64,000 nucleotides of DNA from Achatina immaculata (Eukaryota > Mollusca > Gastropoda > Stylommatophora > Achatinidae): contig CM019713.1 in assembly GCA_009760885.1 (NCBI GenBank), positions 82,770,631 through 82,834,630 of the forward strand, given 5' to 3'. The position numbers were made by a program, and so were the translations under genes. Under the pieces are notes generated by a model. The model did no database searches, was not told the origin of the DNA, and worked only from the letters and a program-made list of their open reading frames with translations. Shown here piece after piece: positions 9,926 to 23,095 of this stretch. The stretch's first letter is position 1. Each line of letters starts with the position of its first letter.

Positions 9926-11347
9926 GTTCATTCGTCCATTCTTTCATTCATTTATCCATTCATTCAGTCATGCATTTGCATGTCCTTTGCTGAACTATTG
10001 CCTCCATAAAAGTACTCCTGTAGTCCTCTCGGTTATGAGCATGATGGCCTGCTGCGGATTCATCAATTTGCAGATCGTCAACGATATCTTGCAGCCATCT
10101 TCGCCTTGGTCTTCTTCTCTTCCTTTTTCCCATTATGTTCCCTTCCATGACGGTCTTCTCTAGATTATCATGACGTTTGATATGTCAAAAATATTAAAAT
10201 TTTCTTACTTTAATCCTTTTTACTAGCCAATCTTCTTCAATATTAAGTTCTTGTAGTATGGATATATTTGATCTTGTTTGTGTCCATAATATTTAAATAA
10301 CTCTTCTGTAGGTCACACAGGTATATGTAGCGATGGGAAAGATGCATGCCCTTACAAATCTTTTTGTAGTTCTGTCTGTTTCTCTCAACAGATTCTTTAG
10401 TTGTTTTACTTTTGGAAGAGCGATAGACGTGCTCCTTTTAATTTCCCTCATTGTATCTCCATTGTTAGTTAGCAGTGATCCAAGATATTCAAAACTCTCC
10501 ACCTCTTGCAATTTTTCCTCATTGAAATATATATTTCGGCTGCCCTATTTGCTTTGTCAGTTGTAATCATTTTAGTTTTCTTTGCATTGAGACAGAGGTT
10601 TTGATCTTCGCTGTTCTTGCGGACTGACATAATTAGTTTTTCCATTCCTTTTTGTGCTGTGGACAGTAACACTGTGTTATCAGCATATCTAACCTCTGAT
10701 ATTTCATAACCTCCAATTGTTATGACATCGTAATATTCTTTGTCTACATCTTCTCTAACATTCCTCATTATATTTTTAGTATAAAAGTTAAATAAGTAAG
10801 GTGACAATATGCAGCCCTGACGGACCCCTTGTTTTATGTCAAACCAAGTTGTTGTTTCACCGTTTATTCCTACTGTTGTTTGTTGGTCTAGATACAGCAG
10901 TGATGTTAATTGTTTCAAATGTGTTGGAAATCCCATTTTTGTCCATTATTTCCCAAAGTTTCTGGTGTTGTACACAATCAGATGCCTTTGAGTAGTCTAT
11001 AAAAAATAAATATAGATTCACCTTAAACTCTCTGCATTTCTCTAGTATTAATCTTATATTAATATATGATCTCTTGATCCTCTTTCGTGCCTGAAACCAG
11101 CTTGGACTATATTGACTTCTTCTTCTATTTTCTTACGAAGTCTACCCATTATGATTTTTAACAGAATTTTACTGGCATGACTAATCAAGGCAATAGTTCT
11201 GTAGTTTGTGCATAATTTCAAGTTACCCTTTTTTTGGCAATCGTATGAATACAGTTCTTGTGCATTCTTTTGGCCAAATACCTGAATATCATATCTTTTT
11301 ACATAGCGCATGATAGATTTTTGCACATTCCTTTCCTGGAGCCACAT
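9926..11347 (-). mobile_element. LINE-beta, 5'-truncated copy
   Basis: The (TTCA)n 3' end lies at 9930-9965, then, on the minus strand, the basic C-terminus (9960-10148), FEYLGSLLTNNGD (10293-10511), the RT palm with GVRQGCILSPYLF and RYADNT (catalytic YADD changed to YADN), and upstream RT to about 11347 (LCTNYRTIALISHASKILLK, QAGFRHERGSRDHI). Frameshifts separate the pieces. Inactive. Confidence 0.85.
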
Positions 11348-11359
11348 GGGTTAAACTCG

Positions 11360-11815
11360 CTGTTTAGCTACACGTAACATTCTCCACTAAGTCCACTCCT
11401 TCTTACTTTTCAAACTTCCTCACAGCATTACTCTGCAACCCCTCTTCCCCAATCATCTGTTTCAACTTCTCCTAGCTAGGTCAGTATTGTATCACTCTCT
11501 CTCCCCTCCTCGGTTCCCCATCCACCACCCTCAGTTACAACCCATCGACCACATGTCACAGGTCTCTATTTAAACAGTCTCCACGTTCTACTAAATCCAT
11601 TCCTGACACACACCGCCGGACAAGCCACACCTTACAATTTACAACTAAGTACTCTTTAAAAAAGTTCTTTTTTAAATAGTATTCTTGTGAATCTATACTT
11701 TATCTCCTCTCTCTATTTATTCGTCTTGTATGTTTTTGTATGATTAAGGCTTACGCCGAAACGTCACAGCTTTGTAATCGTTAAGTAATAAAGCTGCTCC
11801 TATTTTTTCCTATTG
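11360..11815 (+). mobile_element. Penelope-like element 3' end fragment
   Basis: Contains GATTAAGGCTTACGCCGAAA followed by CGTCAC and a GTAATAAAGCTGCTC end, the 3' end motif shared with the PLE at 40185-40210. No ORF remains. PLE assignment rests on that shared motif. Confidence 0.55.
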
Positions 11816-11819
11816 TATA

Positions 11820-12628
11820 ATTCTTAGCGAATGGAGAGAATCATTACTGATCCCAGTATTCAAAAGAGGTGATAAGAGCAAGTGTGCAAACTACAGACGA
11901 ATATCCTTACAACAAATAAAATACAAAATCCTGAATCAGAACAACACTTCTTGATTTTTTCTACATCCGTGTTAAAATTAGCATACACGCAGAGGGAATT
12001 AACTCTGCCTTAAGTACTTTCTTTTAACAAAATAGTCTCCCTTTGGCTACACAAATTCGATCTTCATTCACATAAACACTACACTAATACAGCCTTTCAG
12101 TCCGACCATTTACGTCGTTCCTGATTGAATGGTGAATCTCTCAACAACTGATTCTTGGGAAGTTACACTAGTGGTTTTCCCCTGCCTTCAAACGGATTTG
12201 TCTTTGCTTTACTCCGTTTGGCCCTGGCTCTGGGTAGTAATATAAATATATAAGTAGTAATACAAATTCTGTAATCACTTCATTAAGATGTATGGGGGAT
12301 AGGATTTTAAGACCTTTTATCTAAGACCATCGGTACATGAAAATATGATTTGGTCAGTATCACGTCTAGAGGCAGTAGACCGAGCATATAACCACTCTGC
12401 TAACTCGGCCACAGTAGACTTGTGGTTCCTATAAAATACATTGTAATAGACTTCTTTTAAACTAAAAAACCGTTCCACAATATGATTTCTAAGAAATATT
12501 GATTTATTTTAGTAACATAATTTACCATTTTCTGAAATGAAAATACTGTTATACGAAGTTTAGAAATAATTTAATTTATAGTTTAGTAACATTTTCTATT
12601 AATGGTATATTTCATAACTTGAATGCAG
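11820..12628 (+). repeat. Duplicated module A2, copy 1
   Basis: Homologous to 23545-24322 and 30690-31438 (landmarks: an RT scrap with CCAGTATTCAAAAGAGGTGA at 11850, GGGAATTAACTCTGCCTTAA, AACTCGGCCACAGTAGACTT). It ends at microexon 12629-12631. No intact gene. Confidence 0.85.
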
Positions 12629-12631
12629 AGG
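12629..12631 (+). CDS. 3-nt microexon AGG (type A2)
   Basis: CTTGAATGCAG | AGG | GCAAGTATTT, a GC donor. Phase-1 codon: A+AG, Lys. Flanks match the other A copies; the triplet differs from A1. Confidence 0.6.
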
Positions 12632-13045
12632 GCAAGTATTTTTTTCTTTATAAAATATAATATGTAAATATAATGTTTTCGCACTTTAAGTTAAAAAAGA
12701 AATATTTGAAATATTCAGATGTAGCATTTAGTAATTTACACACTTTTCGCAAAAAATATAAGTAATTTAATATTAAAAAACGTCAGTGGTAAAGACATTA
12801 ATGCCTATTCGTTTATACATTAAAATTCACAAATATTTACAGTCTTATGACTAAGTGATTTAATTGAAGCTGTTTCATTTCTTCTGTATCGCTGAATGGT
12901 AAAATAGAAAGGCAGTAAAACAGACAGGAAGACAGACAAACAGATAAACAGTTAGAGAATCAGCTAGATAGACAATCAATCAGACAGACAATATATTCTC
13001 TATAGAATTGTCTTCTATTTCATATGCCATAATATTTTTATACAG

Positions 13046-13048
13046 CGG
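13046..13048 (+). CDS. 3-nt microexon CGG (type B)
   Basis: TTTTTATACAG | CGG | GTAAGTTATC, 415 bp after A2. Phase-1 codon: G+CG, Ala. Confidence 0.65.
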
Positions 13049-13093
13049 GTAAGTTATCTTTCACATAATATACATATGGAAACATTTTTGTTG

Positions 13094-13130
<37 letters not shown>

Positions 13131-13135
<5 letters not shown>

Positions 13136-13295
13136 CTCTCTTATCTTTTCATCTTCCTTCACATAATCCAAGTATGTTGATTTCTACTCTCTTCATTTCT
13201 CTGTTGATGTTGTCCAACTTCCCCAATTTTGTTCATGTTCTGAAGTTTCATTTTCTAAACTTTATATAGTTTTTAATATTACTCACAGTAGCTTA
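13131..13295 (-). mobile_element. LINE endonuclease scrap in duplicated unit, copy 2
   Basis: Same antisense endonuclease N-terminus as 9355-9740, shortened and more diverged. Confidence 0.55.
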
Positions 13296-13369
13296 TTGAT
13301 GGTCTCGTAACACCTGTCGCAGGTGATTATCCCTACTGGACAAGGTGACACCTTAAAACATTATACCTT

Positions 13370-14345
13370 CTTACATGTGGCTCTCGAACAGGCAGCAAGT
13401 AAGATAGTGCTCAAGTTTACACATGACAGCTGGCGTGATAATTTGGAATCTACTGAATTGTTGGCATACTCTTACTAGGAACTGGGGTTGTTCTACAGGT
13501 TGAGAACCACTAAAGACTCAAATGTTTAGTGTCTATATGGATTTTTAACATCAGTTGTGAATTCATTAGCTTTCTAGCTAACCACATAATGAGCGCTACA
13601 TCCCAGATACTCGGACACTAAAACACTGACAACAACTCAGACGGCACGAGCAGACCCTCTCTGGTAGCAATGTTGATGATCATCTAAGTCAACAGACAGG
13701 TGATTTAGTTTCAGATCTACAGAGATTTATTGATGAAGAAAATGAGAATGACGGCAACAAAGTTGAAGAAAACTACTGCCACACGGCAGTGACCAAACAT
13801 AACAACAGATTCCCGTGCAAGAACATCTTTGTCATAAGGAAGTGAAACCTTACAAAAGACTAACTACAATATAAATATTACTTACAATTTACATAAATTC
13901 CAAGAGACGTCCAAGATAACAAAACATCTTCCAAACAGTGAAAGCCAGTAAACAATACTTACTGTCCTGTCAAGGGCACTACTACATCTGTCTACATTTT
14001 AACTAAGCAAAACTTTGTTCTAAAGGACAAATATGACTGCGACTGAATCTAAGGCATGACTGAATCTAAGGCATGACTGAATCTAAGGCATGACTAAATC
14101 TAAGGCATGACTGAATCTTAGGCATGACTGAATCTAAGGCATGATTGAATTTCTGAACTGACTGGAACTCCTGAGAAAACTACTAATGAATTAGACTATC
14201 GAAAATCCTCTCTAAAGTCGTCCCTGTTTTTCCTCCTTTAACTATTATCCCAGTTCTTTTATATAACTGACGTTTTCTAAATTAATTGCATTGATGTTTT
14301 TTATAACATTTTCTTTCACTGGTATATTTCAAAACATGAATGCAG
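13370..14345 (+). repeat. Duplicated module A1, copy 2
   Basis: Aligns with 7630-8633 over nearly its whole length, including the 17-bp GACTGAATCTAAGGCAT minisatellite (14035-14160). It ends at microexon 14346-14348. Confidence 0.85.
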
Positions 14346-14348
14346 CTG
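14346..14348 (+). CDS. 3-nt microexon CTG (type A1)
   Basis: CATGAATGCAG | CTG | GCAAGTATTT, a GC donor. Phase-1 codon: G+CT, Ala. The type B partner expected about 420 bp on is absent: a LINE nest begins at 14408. Confidence 0.6.
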
Positions 14349-14407
14349 GCAAGTATTTTATAATTCAGAAAATATAACATATACATGAAATATAATATTT
14401 TCCTACT

Positions 14408-14985
14408 TTGAAAAAACTGTCACACGGTGCGGGTGTCTTGTCCTGGCGTGACAGCTTGTGTACCCTGACCACCCACAGAGCTATACCAGGGGGAGATTTA
14501 CTCCTGGCAGATCCAACCAAGCTGGGAATGTCTGCCCGGGTATGGGTCAGACGAAACTTGCATCCGGGTCCTCCAGGGTGGGAGATGGAGCATGGGGTCA
14601 ACGACCACATCAAGGTAAAAAAAGATGAGTGTTATGGAACAGATAGAAAAGCCTCGAAATTGGACGGGGAAAAATGGATTACGACCTTGGAACGTCAAAA
14701 ATATAATGACATTTGGCACACGGAATATAAGAAGATTATACATACAAGGGGCAGCTAAAGAATTAGCAGATGAACTAAGTAGGTATGGCATCGATGTTAC
14801 AGGGTTACAAGAAATCAGGTGGCCTGGAGAAGATATAAAAAGTCATAGTAGAAATAGTACTGGTACACGGAAATATTACTAACTGAAGACATGAACTTGG
14901 GACAGGTTTTGCTGTCAAGATAAAAGAATGAGACTTAGTGATGGCCTTCAGTGCCATGAATTAAAGCATCAACAGCCTCCGCATC
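14408..14985 (+). mobile_element. LINE 5' end (UTR and endonuclease start)
   Basis: A GC-rich 5' UTR-like block (14408-14610) differs sharply from the AT-rich surroundings. It is followed by an endonuclease N-terminus (14625-14882) with MTFGTRNIRRL, GAAKELADELSRYGIDVTGLQEIRWPG, matching the N-E-R-W start of LINE AP-endonucleases. It stops at 14985, where antisense LINE-beta begins. Confidence 0.7.
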
Positions 14986-16840
14986 AAGGGAATAAATTTA
15001 TTTTGGTGGTTCTGTCTGTTCCTCTCCACAAATTCTTTAGTTGTTTTATTTTCTGAAGAGCGATAGATGTCCTCCTTTTAATTTCCCTCATTGTATCTCC
15101 ATTATTAGTTAGTAGTGATCCAAGATATTCAAAGTTCTCCTCTTCTTCCAGTTTTTCCTCACTGATACATATATCAGCTGCCTTATTTGTTTTGTCAGTT
15201 GTTATCAATTTAGTTTTCTTCGCATTTAAATAGAGGTTTTCCTCTTCGCTGTTCTTACGGACTGACATAATTAGTTTTTCCATTCCTTTTTGTGTTGTGA
15301 ACAGTAATACTGTGTCATCAGCATATCTAATCTCTGGTATTTCATAACCTCCAATTGTTATGGCATTGTAATATTCTTTGTCTACATCTCCTCTAAAATT
15401 CCTCATTATATTTTTAGTATAAAAGTTAAATAAGTAGGGTGACAATATGCACCCCTGATGGACCCCTTGTTTTATGTCAAACCAAGTTGTAGTTTCACCA
15501 TTTATTCTTACTGCTGCTTGTTGGTCTAGATACAGCAGTGATGTTAATTGTATCAAATGTGTTGGAAATCCCATTTTTTCCCATTATTTCCCACAGTTTC
15601 TGGTGTTGTACAGAATCAAATGCCTTTGAGTAGTCTATAAAGGATAAATATAGATTCACATTAAACTCTCTGCTTTTCTCTATTATTAATATTATATTGA
15701 ATATATGATCTCTTGATCCTCTTCCTTGCCTGAAACCAGCTTGGACCATACTGGTTTATTCTTCTTCTATTTTCTTACAAATTCTACCCATTATGATTTT
15801 TAACACACTTTTACTGGCATGATTAATCAGTGCAACAGTTCTGTAGTTTGTGCATAATTCCAGGTTACCCTTCTTTTGGCAGTGGTATGAATACAGTTCT
15901 TTTCCATCGTTTTGGCCAAATACCTGAATGCCATATCTTTTTACATAGTGCATGATAGATTGTTACACATTCCTTTCCTCCTGCTTTAATAAATTCAGCT
16001 GTTATCTCATCACATCCTGGTGATTTACCATTTTTCAGATTCTTTATTGCCCATAAAACTTCTTCTATTGTCGGTTCGAGTTCTTTCTCCTCCAATAATA
16101 ATTCACACTGTTGATTTCTGCTTTCACAGTCAGTTTATTCATACATTCCTCTGCAATATTACTTCCATCTTTCTAGAGTTCACTCTGTCTCTGTCAAGGT
16201 ATTCCCAATCTCATCACAAATTACATTTAGCTTAGGTGTGACATTTCTGGTCAATGTCTTCATTTCTTTAAACATTTCACTATCTCTTCCACAAATGTAA
16301 TGTTCTTCTATTCTTTCACAACAATCTTGTATGTATTGTTTTTTGTCGTTTCTTATGTTTCTTCTTACTTCTTTTGTTAAAGATTTATATTTCTCTTTGT
16401 TGTTGTTTGTCACTTTCCATTGTGTCTTCACTTCTCTACATTGATTTATCAGTTCTAGTGTGCCTGCTGTAATCCATCCATTTTTTTGTGTTTTCTTTAC
16501 TGGAACCACGTCTTTAGCTGTTGCTATTAATATATCTCTGGCCTGTGTAGCCAAATCATCTGGTATCATCTCCTCCTGTACAGCCATCAGGATTTCGAAA
16601 CGGTTCTTCACTTCTATACTGTATTGTTCTGGTATTTTTGTAAGATCAAAGCGGAGTGGCCTTGATCCCGTATTATCTTTATCTTCATGTCTGCTATTAA
16701 TAACTCATGGTCCGTGTCACAATCAGCACACAGTAAAGTTTTTGCTGATGTTATACTTGATCACCACCTTCTTCGCACTAAAATGTAATCTATTTGATTC
16801 TCGGTTTTCCCATCAGGTGATGTCCATATGTAAAGCCTTC
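14986..16840 (-). mobile_element. LINE-beta antisense copy (endonuclease end, linker, RT)
   Basis: Minus strand in order from the right: endonuclease remnant (16650-16840), linker rich in Lys/Glu (16180-16611), NLKNGKSPGCDEITAEFIKAGG (15865-16095), RT fingers with NYRTVALINHASK and QAGFRQGRGSRDH, YSKAFDSVQHQKLW, then palm GVHQGCILSPYLF and RYADDT, an intact catalytic box (14984-15574). The 3' third is missing. Stops and frameshifts separate the segments, so it is inactive. Confidence 0.85.
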
Positions 16841-19665
16841 TTTCTTATCTTATATCTTATATCCTTCCCTTGCCGTTAAACGTCACATAGGGCTCGTAAA
16901 GTAGTTTGCCAATTTTTCTTGTCTTCGGCGAGTCTTTCGAACTGATCAAAATATTTTATGCCTTTTCATTTGGCCTCTCTTAATAATGTCCTCTTCAGAG
17001 TTTCACGCAGTCTGCCTCTTTTTCTTCGGGCTGTTGTGTTCCACTTGATAGCTTGTTTTGGGATTCTCTGATCATTTCTTCTCATCAAGTGACCAACATA
17101 TGTCCATCTCCTTTTCCTGATCACCCATGAGACTGGTTGTTGTTCAGTCATCTATCTTATCTCTGCATTGTTCTTGAATTCATTCCACTTGATGCCGAGT
17201 ATTTTACTTAGGTATTTGTTTTCAAAAGAGTCTAATTTCTTTTCTATTTCTTTAGTTGTTTTTCAGCTTTCGCATGCATAAATGAGGGTGGATATTACAT
17301 TTGAATTGAATAGTCTTAACTTGTTTTTTATGCTTATAACTTTTTAATTCCATATGTTCTCAAGATTCTTGAAGATTGATGTTGCTTTTGCAAGTCTGAT
17401 TCTAACTTCCTTTCTAATGTCACCATCCTGGTCTATGTAGCTGCCAAGGTATGCAAATTGATTGACTTCTTCAATATCTGTCCCTTCTATGTGTATTTTT
17501 CCATTTTGATTGATGGGAATTTTCATTATTTTTGTTTTGTCCTGGTTAATTTCAGGTCATATTTTGCTAGCCATTGAAGACAGGCTATCTGTTTTTTCTT
17601 GCATGGAATTCACATTATTACTTATAAGAGTTATGTCATCAGCAAAATCAAGATCTTCTAGTTGGGTCCCATGTACAAAGTCAATACCTGTGTTACCTGT
17701 GCAGCATTTTTTCATTATGATGTCTACTGTAATCCCAAAAAGTAAAGGAGACAGTATACATCCTTGTTTCATGCCTGTTTCAATCTGGAACCATTCAGTC
17801 ATCCCTTCTTCTGTCTTGACTGCACAAACATATCCATTATAAAAGTCCTTAACGATGTTGACAGTTTTAGATGGTATTCCATATAGACATAAAATTCTCC
17901 ATAATGAATCTCTGTGTATGCTATCAAATGCCTTTTTAAAATCTATGAAGTTCAGTATTAATGGTTTCTGCTTTTCAATATATTCTTCAAGTATTATTCT
18001 GAGAGTAAAGATCTGGTCGAGACAGCTTCTCCCTTTTCGAAATCCTGCTTGTTCTTCTCTCGTTGCAGTATCCACTATATCTTTGAGTCTATTCAAAATG
18101 ACCTTGCAAAATACTTTTGGCACAACGGATATTAAGGTTACTCCTCTCCAGTTGTTACAATCACTAAGGTTGCCCTTTTTTGGTATTTGAAGAATGATTC
18201 CTTTCTTCCAATTAGAAGGGACCTTTTCTTCTTTCGAAATCTTGTTAAACATTCTCTGTAGTTGACTCATGTTGTTGCTATTGATAGCTTTTAGCATCTC
18301 GGCTGTTATTTCATCTTCTCCTGCAGCTTTGTTATTAGCCATTAAATTCACTGCTGTTTCAATTTCATGCAATTTAATTTCATCTAGGTTGACATTTAGT
18401 TGTGGGGCTGGTAAGTCAGTTTCAAGGTTTAACAATTCTTTTGGGTGTGGTCGACTGAGTATTTCTTGGAAGTGTTCAGCCCGTCTTTGCTTTTGGTCTT
18501 TATTTGATGTTAATAGTGTTCCAGTTTTGCTAAGGATTGGTCTTTCTTTAGATGTAATAGTACATGTTAGCCTCTTTTGTATGTTATATAAAGTTTTGCT
18601 GTCTAATGTTTTTGCTCCTTTTTCTGCCTCTTTCGCCATATTGTCTATTTATTCTCTTTTATCCCTTCTAGCTGAACTTTTTACTTTCTTGTCTATTTCT
18701 TTGTATTTTGCTTTTGCCGAATCTCTTTCATGATCTGCTTTTGCATTCAACATGTCTAATTTGACTGCTCGTCTTTCATGTATATACTTCCATGTTTTAT
18801 CTGATATCCATGCTATTTGGTTTTTCCAATCCAGCGCTTACTTTTGCTGCTGTAAAGTCTTCTTTGGTTTTGTTTAAAAAGTGTGTTAGCAATAATTAGC
18901 TGATTTTCCATGCAAAAAGCCATTAGTTTGTCACCTGCCTCGTTTCTATGTCCTATGCTGAATTTCCATACAACATGTCCTTCATCTTCTGTTCTTTCTG
19001 TACTAATTTTTGCATTAAAATCCCCCATTATTAATACAATATCATTCTTCCGTACTTGGTCTATCGTCGTTTGCAATGTATTATAAAAGTATTCTACTTT
19101 CTCTTCTTCTGCTGCTGATGTAGGCGCATATAACTAGATGATTGCTACATTTCTAGGAGTGTCCTTAAGTCTGATTGTGAGGATTCTATCACTTACTGGA
19201 TTGTAACCTAGTAATGCTTTTGATGGTGATTTGTCCAAGTAAAAAGCCACTCCGTTCTTTACTCCTAATTCTCCACCAGAGTATATAAAGATATTATCGT
19301 TCTCGCTCTTAAAGTGTCCTGATCCTTTCCATCGATGTTCGCAGATTCCCAAAATGTGTATCCCCGTTCTTTCATCTCGTCACTTATTACTTGATATTTT
19401 CCCTCATACATGCTTCTTACATTCCATGTTCCTACTCTTATTTTTATTTTTAGTTTGATGCAGAGATTTTCCTTGGTAACACCGTCAGGATTTTGTCCGT
19501 CATCACAATTACTAGTACTGTCCTCTGTCTCACACTCTTCCCCAGTGTTAAAATTAGATCTATCTGGCCTGGGGGACTCACCAACAGATCTTTTTCCTAT
19601 CTGACCTTCCATGTTGTTGTTTGGGTTTCTTGTTGTATTTTCAGAAGATAGTTTACCATTAGTTT
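16841..19665 (-). mobile_element. LINE-alpha, near full-length but broken
   Basis: Minus strand, right to left: an N-terminal region and RVGTWNVRSMYEGK (19265-19747); EN segment with GICEHRWKGSGHF (19134-19352); VLIMGDFNAKIS (18813-19076); a 360-codon RT ORF (17557-18639) with KGIILQIPKKGNLSDCNNWR, GFRKGRSCLDQIFTLR, IDFKKAFDSIHRDSLW, MKQGCILSPLLF and the catalytic FADD; then QFAYLGSYIDQDGD (17344-17526) and MTEQQPVSWVIRKRRWTYVGH (16966-17151). The 3' tail at 16841-16865 is ATAAG-type. Frameshifts in EN and after FADD make it non-autonomous. Best-preserved alpha copy in the window. Confidence 0.9.
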
Positions 19666-19666
19666 T

Positions 19667-19735
19667 ATGGGCAATAAAGAATCTGAAAAATGGTAAATCA
19701 CCAGGATGTGGAGAAATAACAGCTGAATATTCGAT
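19667..19735 (+). mobile_element. LINE-beta linker scrap
   Basis: Plus strand encodes WAIKNLKNGKSPGCGEITAE, matching the antisense copy at 15865-16095. Sandwiched between alpha and beta antisense pieces. Confidence 0.6.
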
Positions 19736-19747
19736 TTGGTATTCCAC

Positions 19748-20560
19748 TGTTTCTTTTTCCCATTATGTACCCTTCCAAGACGGTCTTCTCTAGATTATCA
19801 TGACGTTTAATGTGTCTAAAATATTTATGTTTTCTCTCTTTAATCCTCTTTACTAGCCAGCCTTCTTCAACATTAAGTTCTTGTAGTATAGATATATTTG
19901 TTCTTTTTTGTGTCCATGATATTTGATGAACTCTTCTGTAGCATTTACATTCAAAGGCATTTATGCCTTTCTCAGCTGTTTTGTAAAGTGTCCAGGTCTC
20001 ACAGGCATATGTTGCGATGGGAAAGATGCATGCCCTTACAAATCATTATTTTGTATTTCTGTCTGCTAATATCCACAGATTCTTTAGTTGCTTTACTTTC
20101 TAAGAGCGAAAGATGTCCTTCTTTTATTTTCCCTCATTGTATCTCCATTATTAGTTAGTAGTGATCCAATATATTCAAAATCTCCACTTCTTCCAGTTTT
20201 TCCTCATTGATATATATTTCAGCTGCCTTGTTTGTTTTGTCAGTTGTCATCAGTTTAGTTTTCTTTGCATTAAGATAGAGGTTTTCCTCTTCGCTGTTCT
20301 TACGGACTGACATAATTAGTTTTTCCATTCCTTTTTGTGTTGTCGACAGTAATACTGTGTCATCAGCATATCTAATCTCTTGTATTTCTTAACCTCCAAT
20401 TGTTATGGCGTCATAATATTCTTTGTCTACATCTTCTCTAACATTCCTCATTATATTTTCAGTATACAAGTTAAATAAGTAAGGCGACAATATACACCAC
20501 AGACGGACCCTTATTTGATGTCAAACCAAGTTGTTATTTCACCATTTATTCTTACTGATT
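19748..20560 (-). mobile_element. LINE-beta 3' fragment, heavily broken
   Basis: Antisense of the beta C-terminus and palm (landmarks matching 10130-10860: GACGGTCTTCTCTAGATTAT, TGTGTCATCAGCATATCTAA). No ORF above about 90 codons in the coding direction survives. Confidence 0.75.
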
Positions 20561-21029
20561 AATCATGCTAGCAAAATTCTGTTAAAAATCATAATGTGTA
20601 GACTTTGTACGAAAATAGGAGAAAAAGTCAATATGTTCCAAGGTGGTTTCAAGCAAGGAAGAGGATCAAGAGATCAAATATTCAATTTAAGATTAATAAT
20701 ACAGAATTGCAGAGAGTTTAAGGTGAATCTATATTTATCCTTTATAGACTACTAAAAGGCATTTGATTCTGTACAACACCAGAAACGTTGGGAAATAATG
20801 GAAAAAATGTGATTTCCAACACATTTAATACAACTAACATCACTGCTGTATTTAGACCAAAAAGCAGCAGTAAGACTAAATGGTGAAACAACAACTTGGT
20901 TTGACATAAAGCAAGGCGTCCATCAGGGGTGCATATTGTCACCTTACTTATTTAACTTTTATACTAAAAATATAATGAGGAATGTTAGAGAAGATGTAGA
21001 CAAAGAATATTACGATGCCATAACAATTC
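20561..21029 (+). mobile_element. LINE-beta RT fragment, 5' part (interrupted)
   Basis: Plus strand reads LINHASKILLKIIM, KQGRGSRDQIFNLRLII, LYLSFIDY followed by a stop, then palm GCILSPYLFNFYTKNIM. At about 21029, inside the codons for AITI, it is interrupted by a LINE-alpha fragment and resumes at 22288. Confidence 0.8.
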
Positions 21030-22287
21030 AATTTTGAATAAACTTAAAGATATAGTGGATACTGCAACGAGAGAAGAACAAGCAGGATTTCGAAAAGGGA
21101 GAAGCTGTCTCGACCAGATCTTTACTCTCAGAATAATACGTGAAGAACATATTGAAAAGTAGAAACTATTAATACTGAACTTCATAGATTTTAAAAAGGC
21201 ATTTGATAGCATACACAGAGATTCATTATGGAGAATTTTAAGTCTATATGGAATACCATCTAAAATTGTCAACATCATTAAGGACTTCTACAATGCGATA
21301 TGTTTGTGCAGTCAAGACAGAAGAAGGGAAGAGTTAATGGTTCCAGATTGAATCAGATGTGAAACAAGGATGTATACTGTGACCATTACTTTTTGGGATT
21401 ACAATAGACTTCATAATGAAAAATGCTGCACAGGTAACACAAATATTAACTGGGTACATGGGACCCAACTAGAAGATCTTGATTTTGCGGATGACATAAC
21501 TCTTATCAGTAATAATGTAAATTCCATGCAAGAAAAAACAGATAGCCTGTCTTCAATGGCTAGCAAAATATGACCTGAAATTAACAAGGACAAAACAAAA
21601 ATAATGAAAATTCCCATCAATCAAAATGGAAAAATACACATAGAAGGAACAGATATTGAAGAAGTCAATCAATTTGCATACCTTTTCAGCTACATAGACC
21701 AGGATGGTGACACTAGAAAGGAAGTTAGAATCAGAATTGCAAAAGCAGCATCAATATTCAAGAATCTTGAGAACATATGGAATTCAAAAGTTATAAGCAC
21801 AAAAAACAAGTTAAGACTATTCAATTTAAATGTAATATCCACCCTCATTTATGCATGCGAAAGCTGGAAAACAACTAAAGAAATAGAAAAGAAATTAGAC
21901 TCTTTTGAAAACAAATGCCTAAGTAAAATACTCGGCATCAAGTGGAATGAATTCAAGAACAATGCAGAGATAAGACAGATGACTGAACAACAACCAGTCT
22001 CATGGGTGATCAAGAAAAGGAGATGGACATATGTTGGTCACTTGATGAGAAGAAATGATCAGAGAATCCCAAAACAAGCTATCAAGTGGAACACAACAGG
22101 CCAAAGAAAAAGAGGCAGACCGCATGAAACTCTGAAGAAGACATTGTTAAGGATGCCAAATTAACAGTCATAAAATCCTTTGATGAGGTTGAAATACTCG
22201 CCGAAGACAGGAAAAATTGGCGAACTAATTTACGAGCCCTATGTGACGTTTAACGGCACGGGAAGGATATAAGATATAAGATAAGAT
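21030..22287 (+). mobile_element. LINE-alpha fragment inserted into LINE-beta
   Basis: Plus strand carries alpha RT from QAGFRKGRSCLDQIFTLR through FADDITLISNN (21370-21573) and a 186-codon ORF (21604-22164) with QFAYLFSYIDQDGD and MTEQQPVSWVIKKRRWTYVGH, ending in an ATAAG tail (22268-22287). CAATT lies at both borders (21024-21028 and 22290-22294), a likely short target duplication, so alpha inserted after beta. Confidence 0.8.
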
Positions 22288-23095
22288 ACCAATTGAAGGT
22301 TAAGAAATACCAGAGATATTAGATATGCTGATGACACAGTATTACTGTCCACAACACAAGAAGGAATGGAAAAACTAATTATGTCAGTCCGTAAGAACAG
22401 CGAAGAGCAAAACATCTATCTTAATGCAAAGAAAACTAAATTGATGACAACTGACAAAACAAACAAGGCAGCTGAAATATATATCAATGAAGAAAAACTG
22501 GAAGAAGTGGAGATTTTGAATATCTTTATCACTACTAACTAATAATGGAGATACAATGAGGGAAATTAAAAGCAGGACATCTATAGCTCTTTAGAAAATA
22601 AAACAACTAAAGAATCTGTGGAGAGGAACAGACAGAACTACAAAAATAGGATTTTTAAGGATATGCAGCTTTCCAATCGCAACATATGCCTGTGAGACCT
22701 GGACACTTAACAAAACAGCTGAGAAACACATAAATGCCTTTAAATATAAATGCTACAGAAGAGTTCTTCAAATATCGTGGACACAAAAGGAACAAATATA
22801 TCCATACTACAAGACTTAACATTGAAGATGGCTGGCTAGTAAAGAGGATTAAAAAAGGGAAAAGTTAAATATTTTGGACACATTAAACGTCATGATAATC
22901 TAGAGAAGACCGTCTTGGAAGGGTACATAATGGGAAAAAGAAAGAGAGGAAGACCAAATCGAAGATGGCTGCAAGACAACATAGTTAAGGACCTGCAAAT
23001 GGATGCATCAGCAGCAGGCCATCTTGCTCACAACCGAGATGCCTACAGGAGTGCTGTTTGGGAGTAAAGTTCTGCAAGGGACATGCAAATGAATG
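22288..23095 (+). mobile_element. LINE-beta RT fragment, 3' part (resumed)
   Basis: Continues the beta element from RYADDT (TATGCTGATGACACAGTATT, 22323) through the CETWTLNK region and the basic C-terminus to GGGACATGCAAATGAATGAA at 23090. Frameshifts throughout. Confidence 0.8.
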
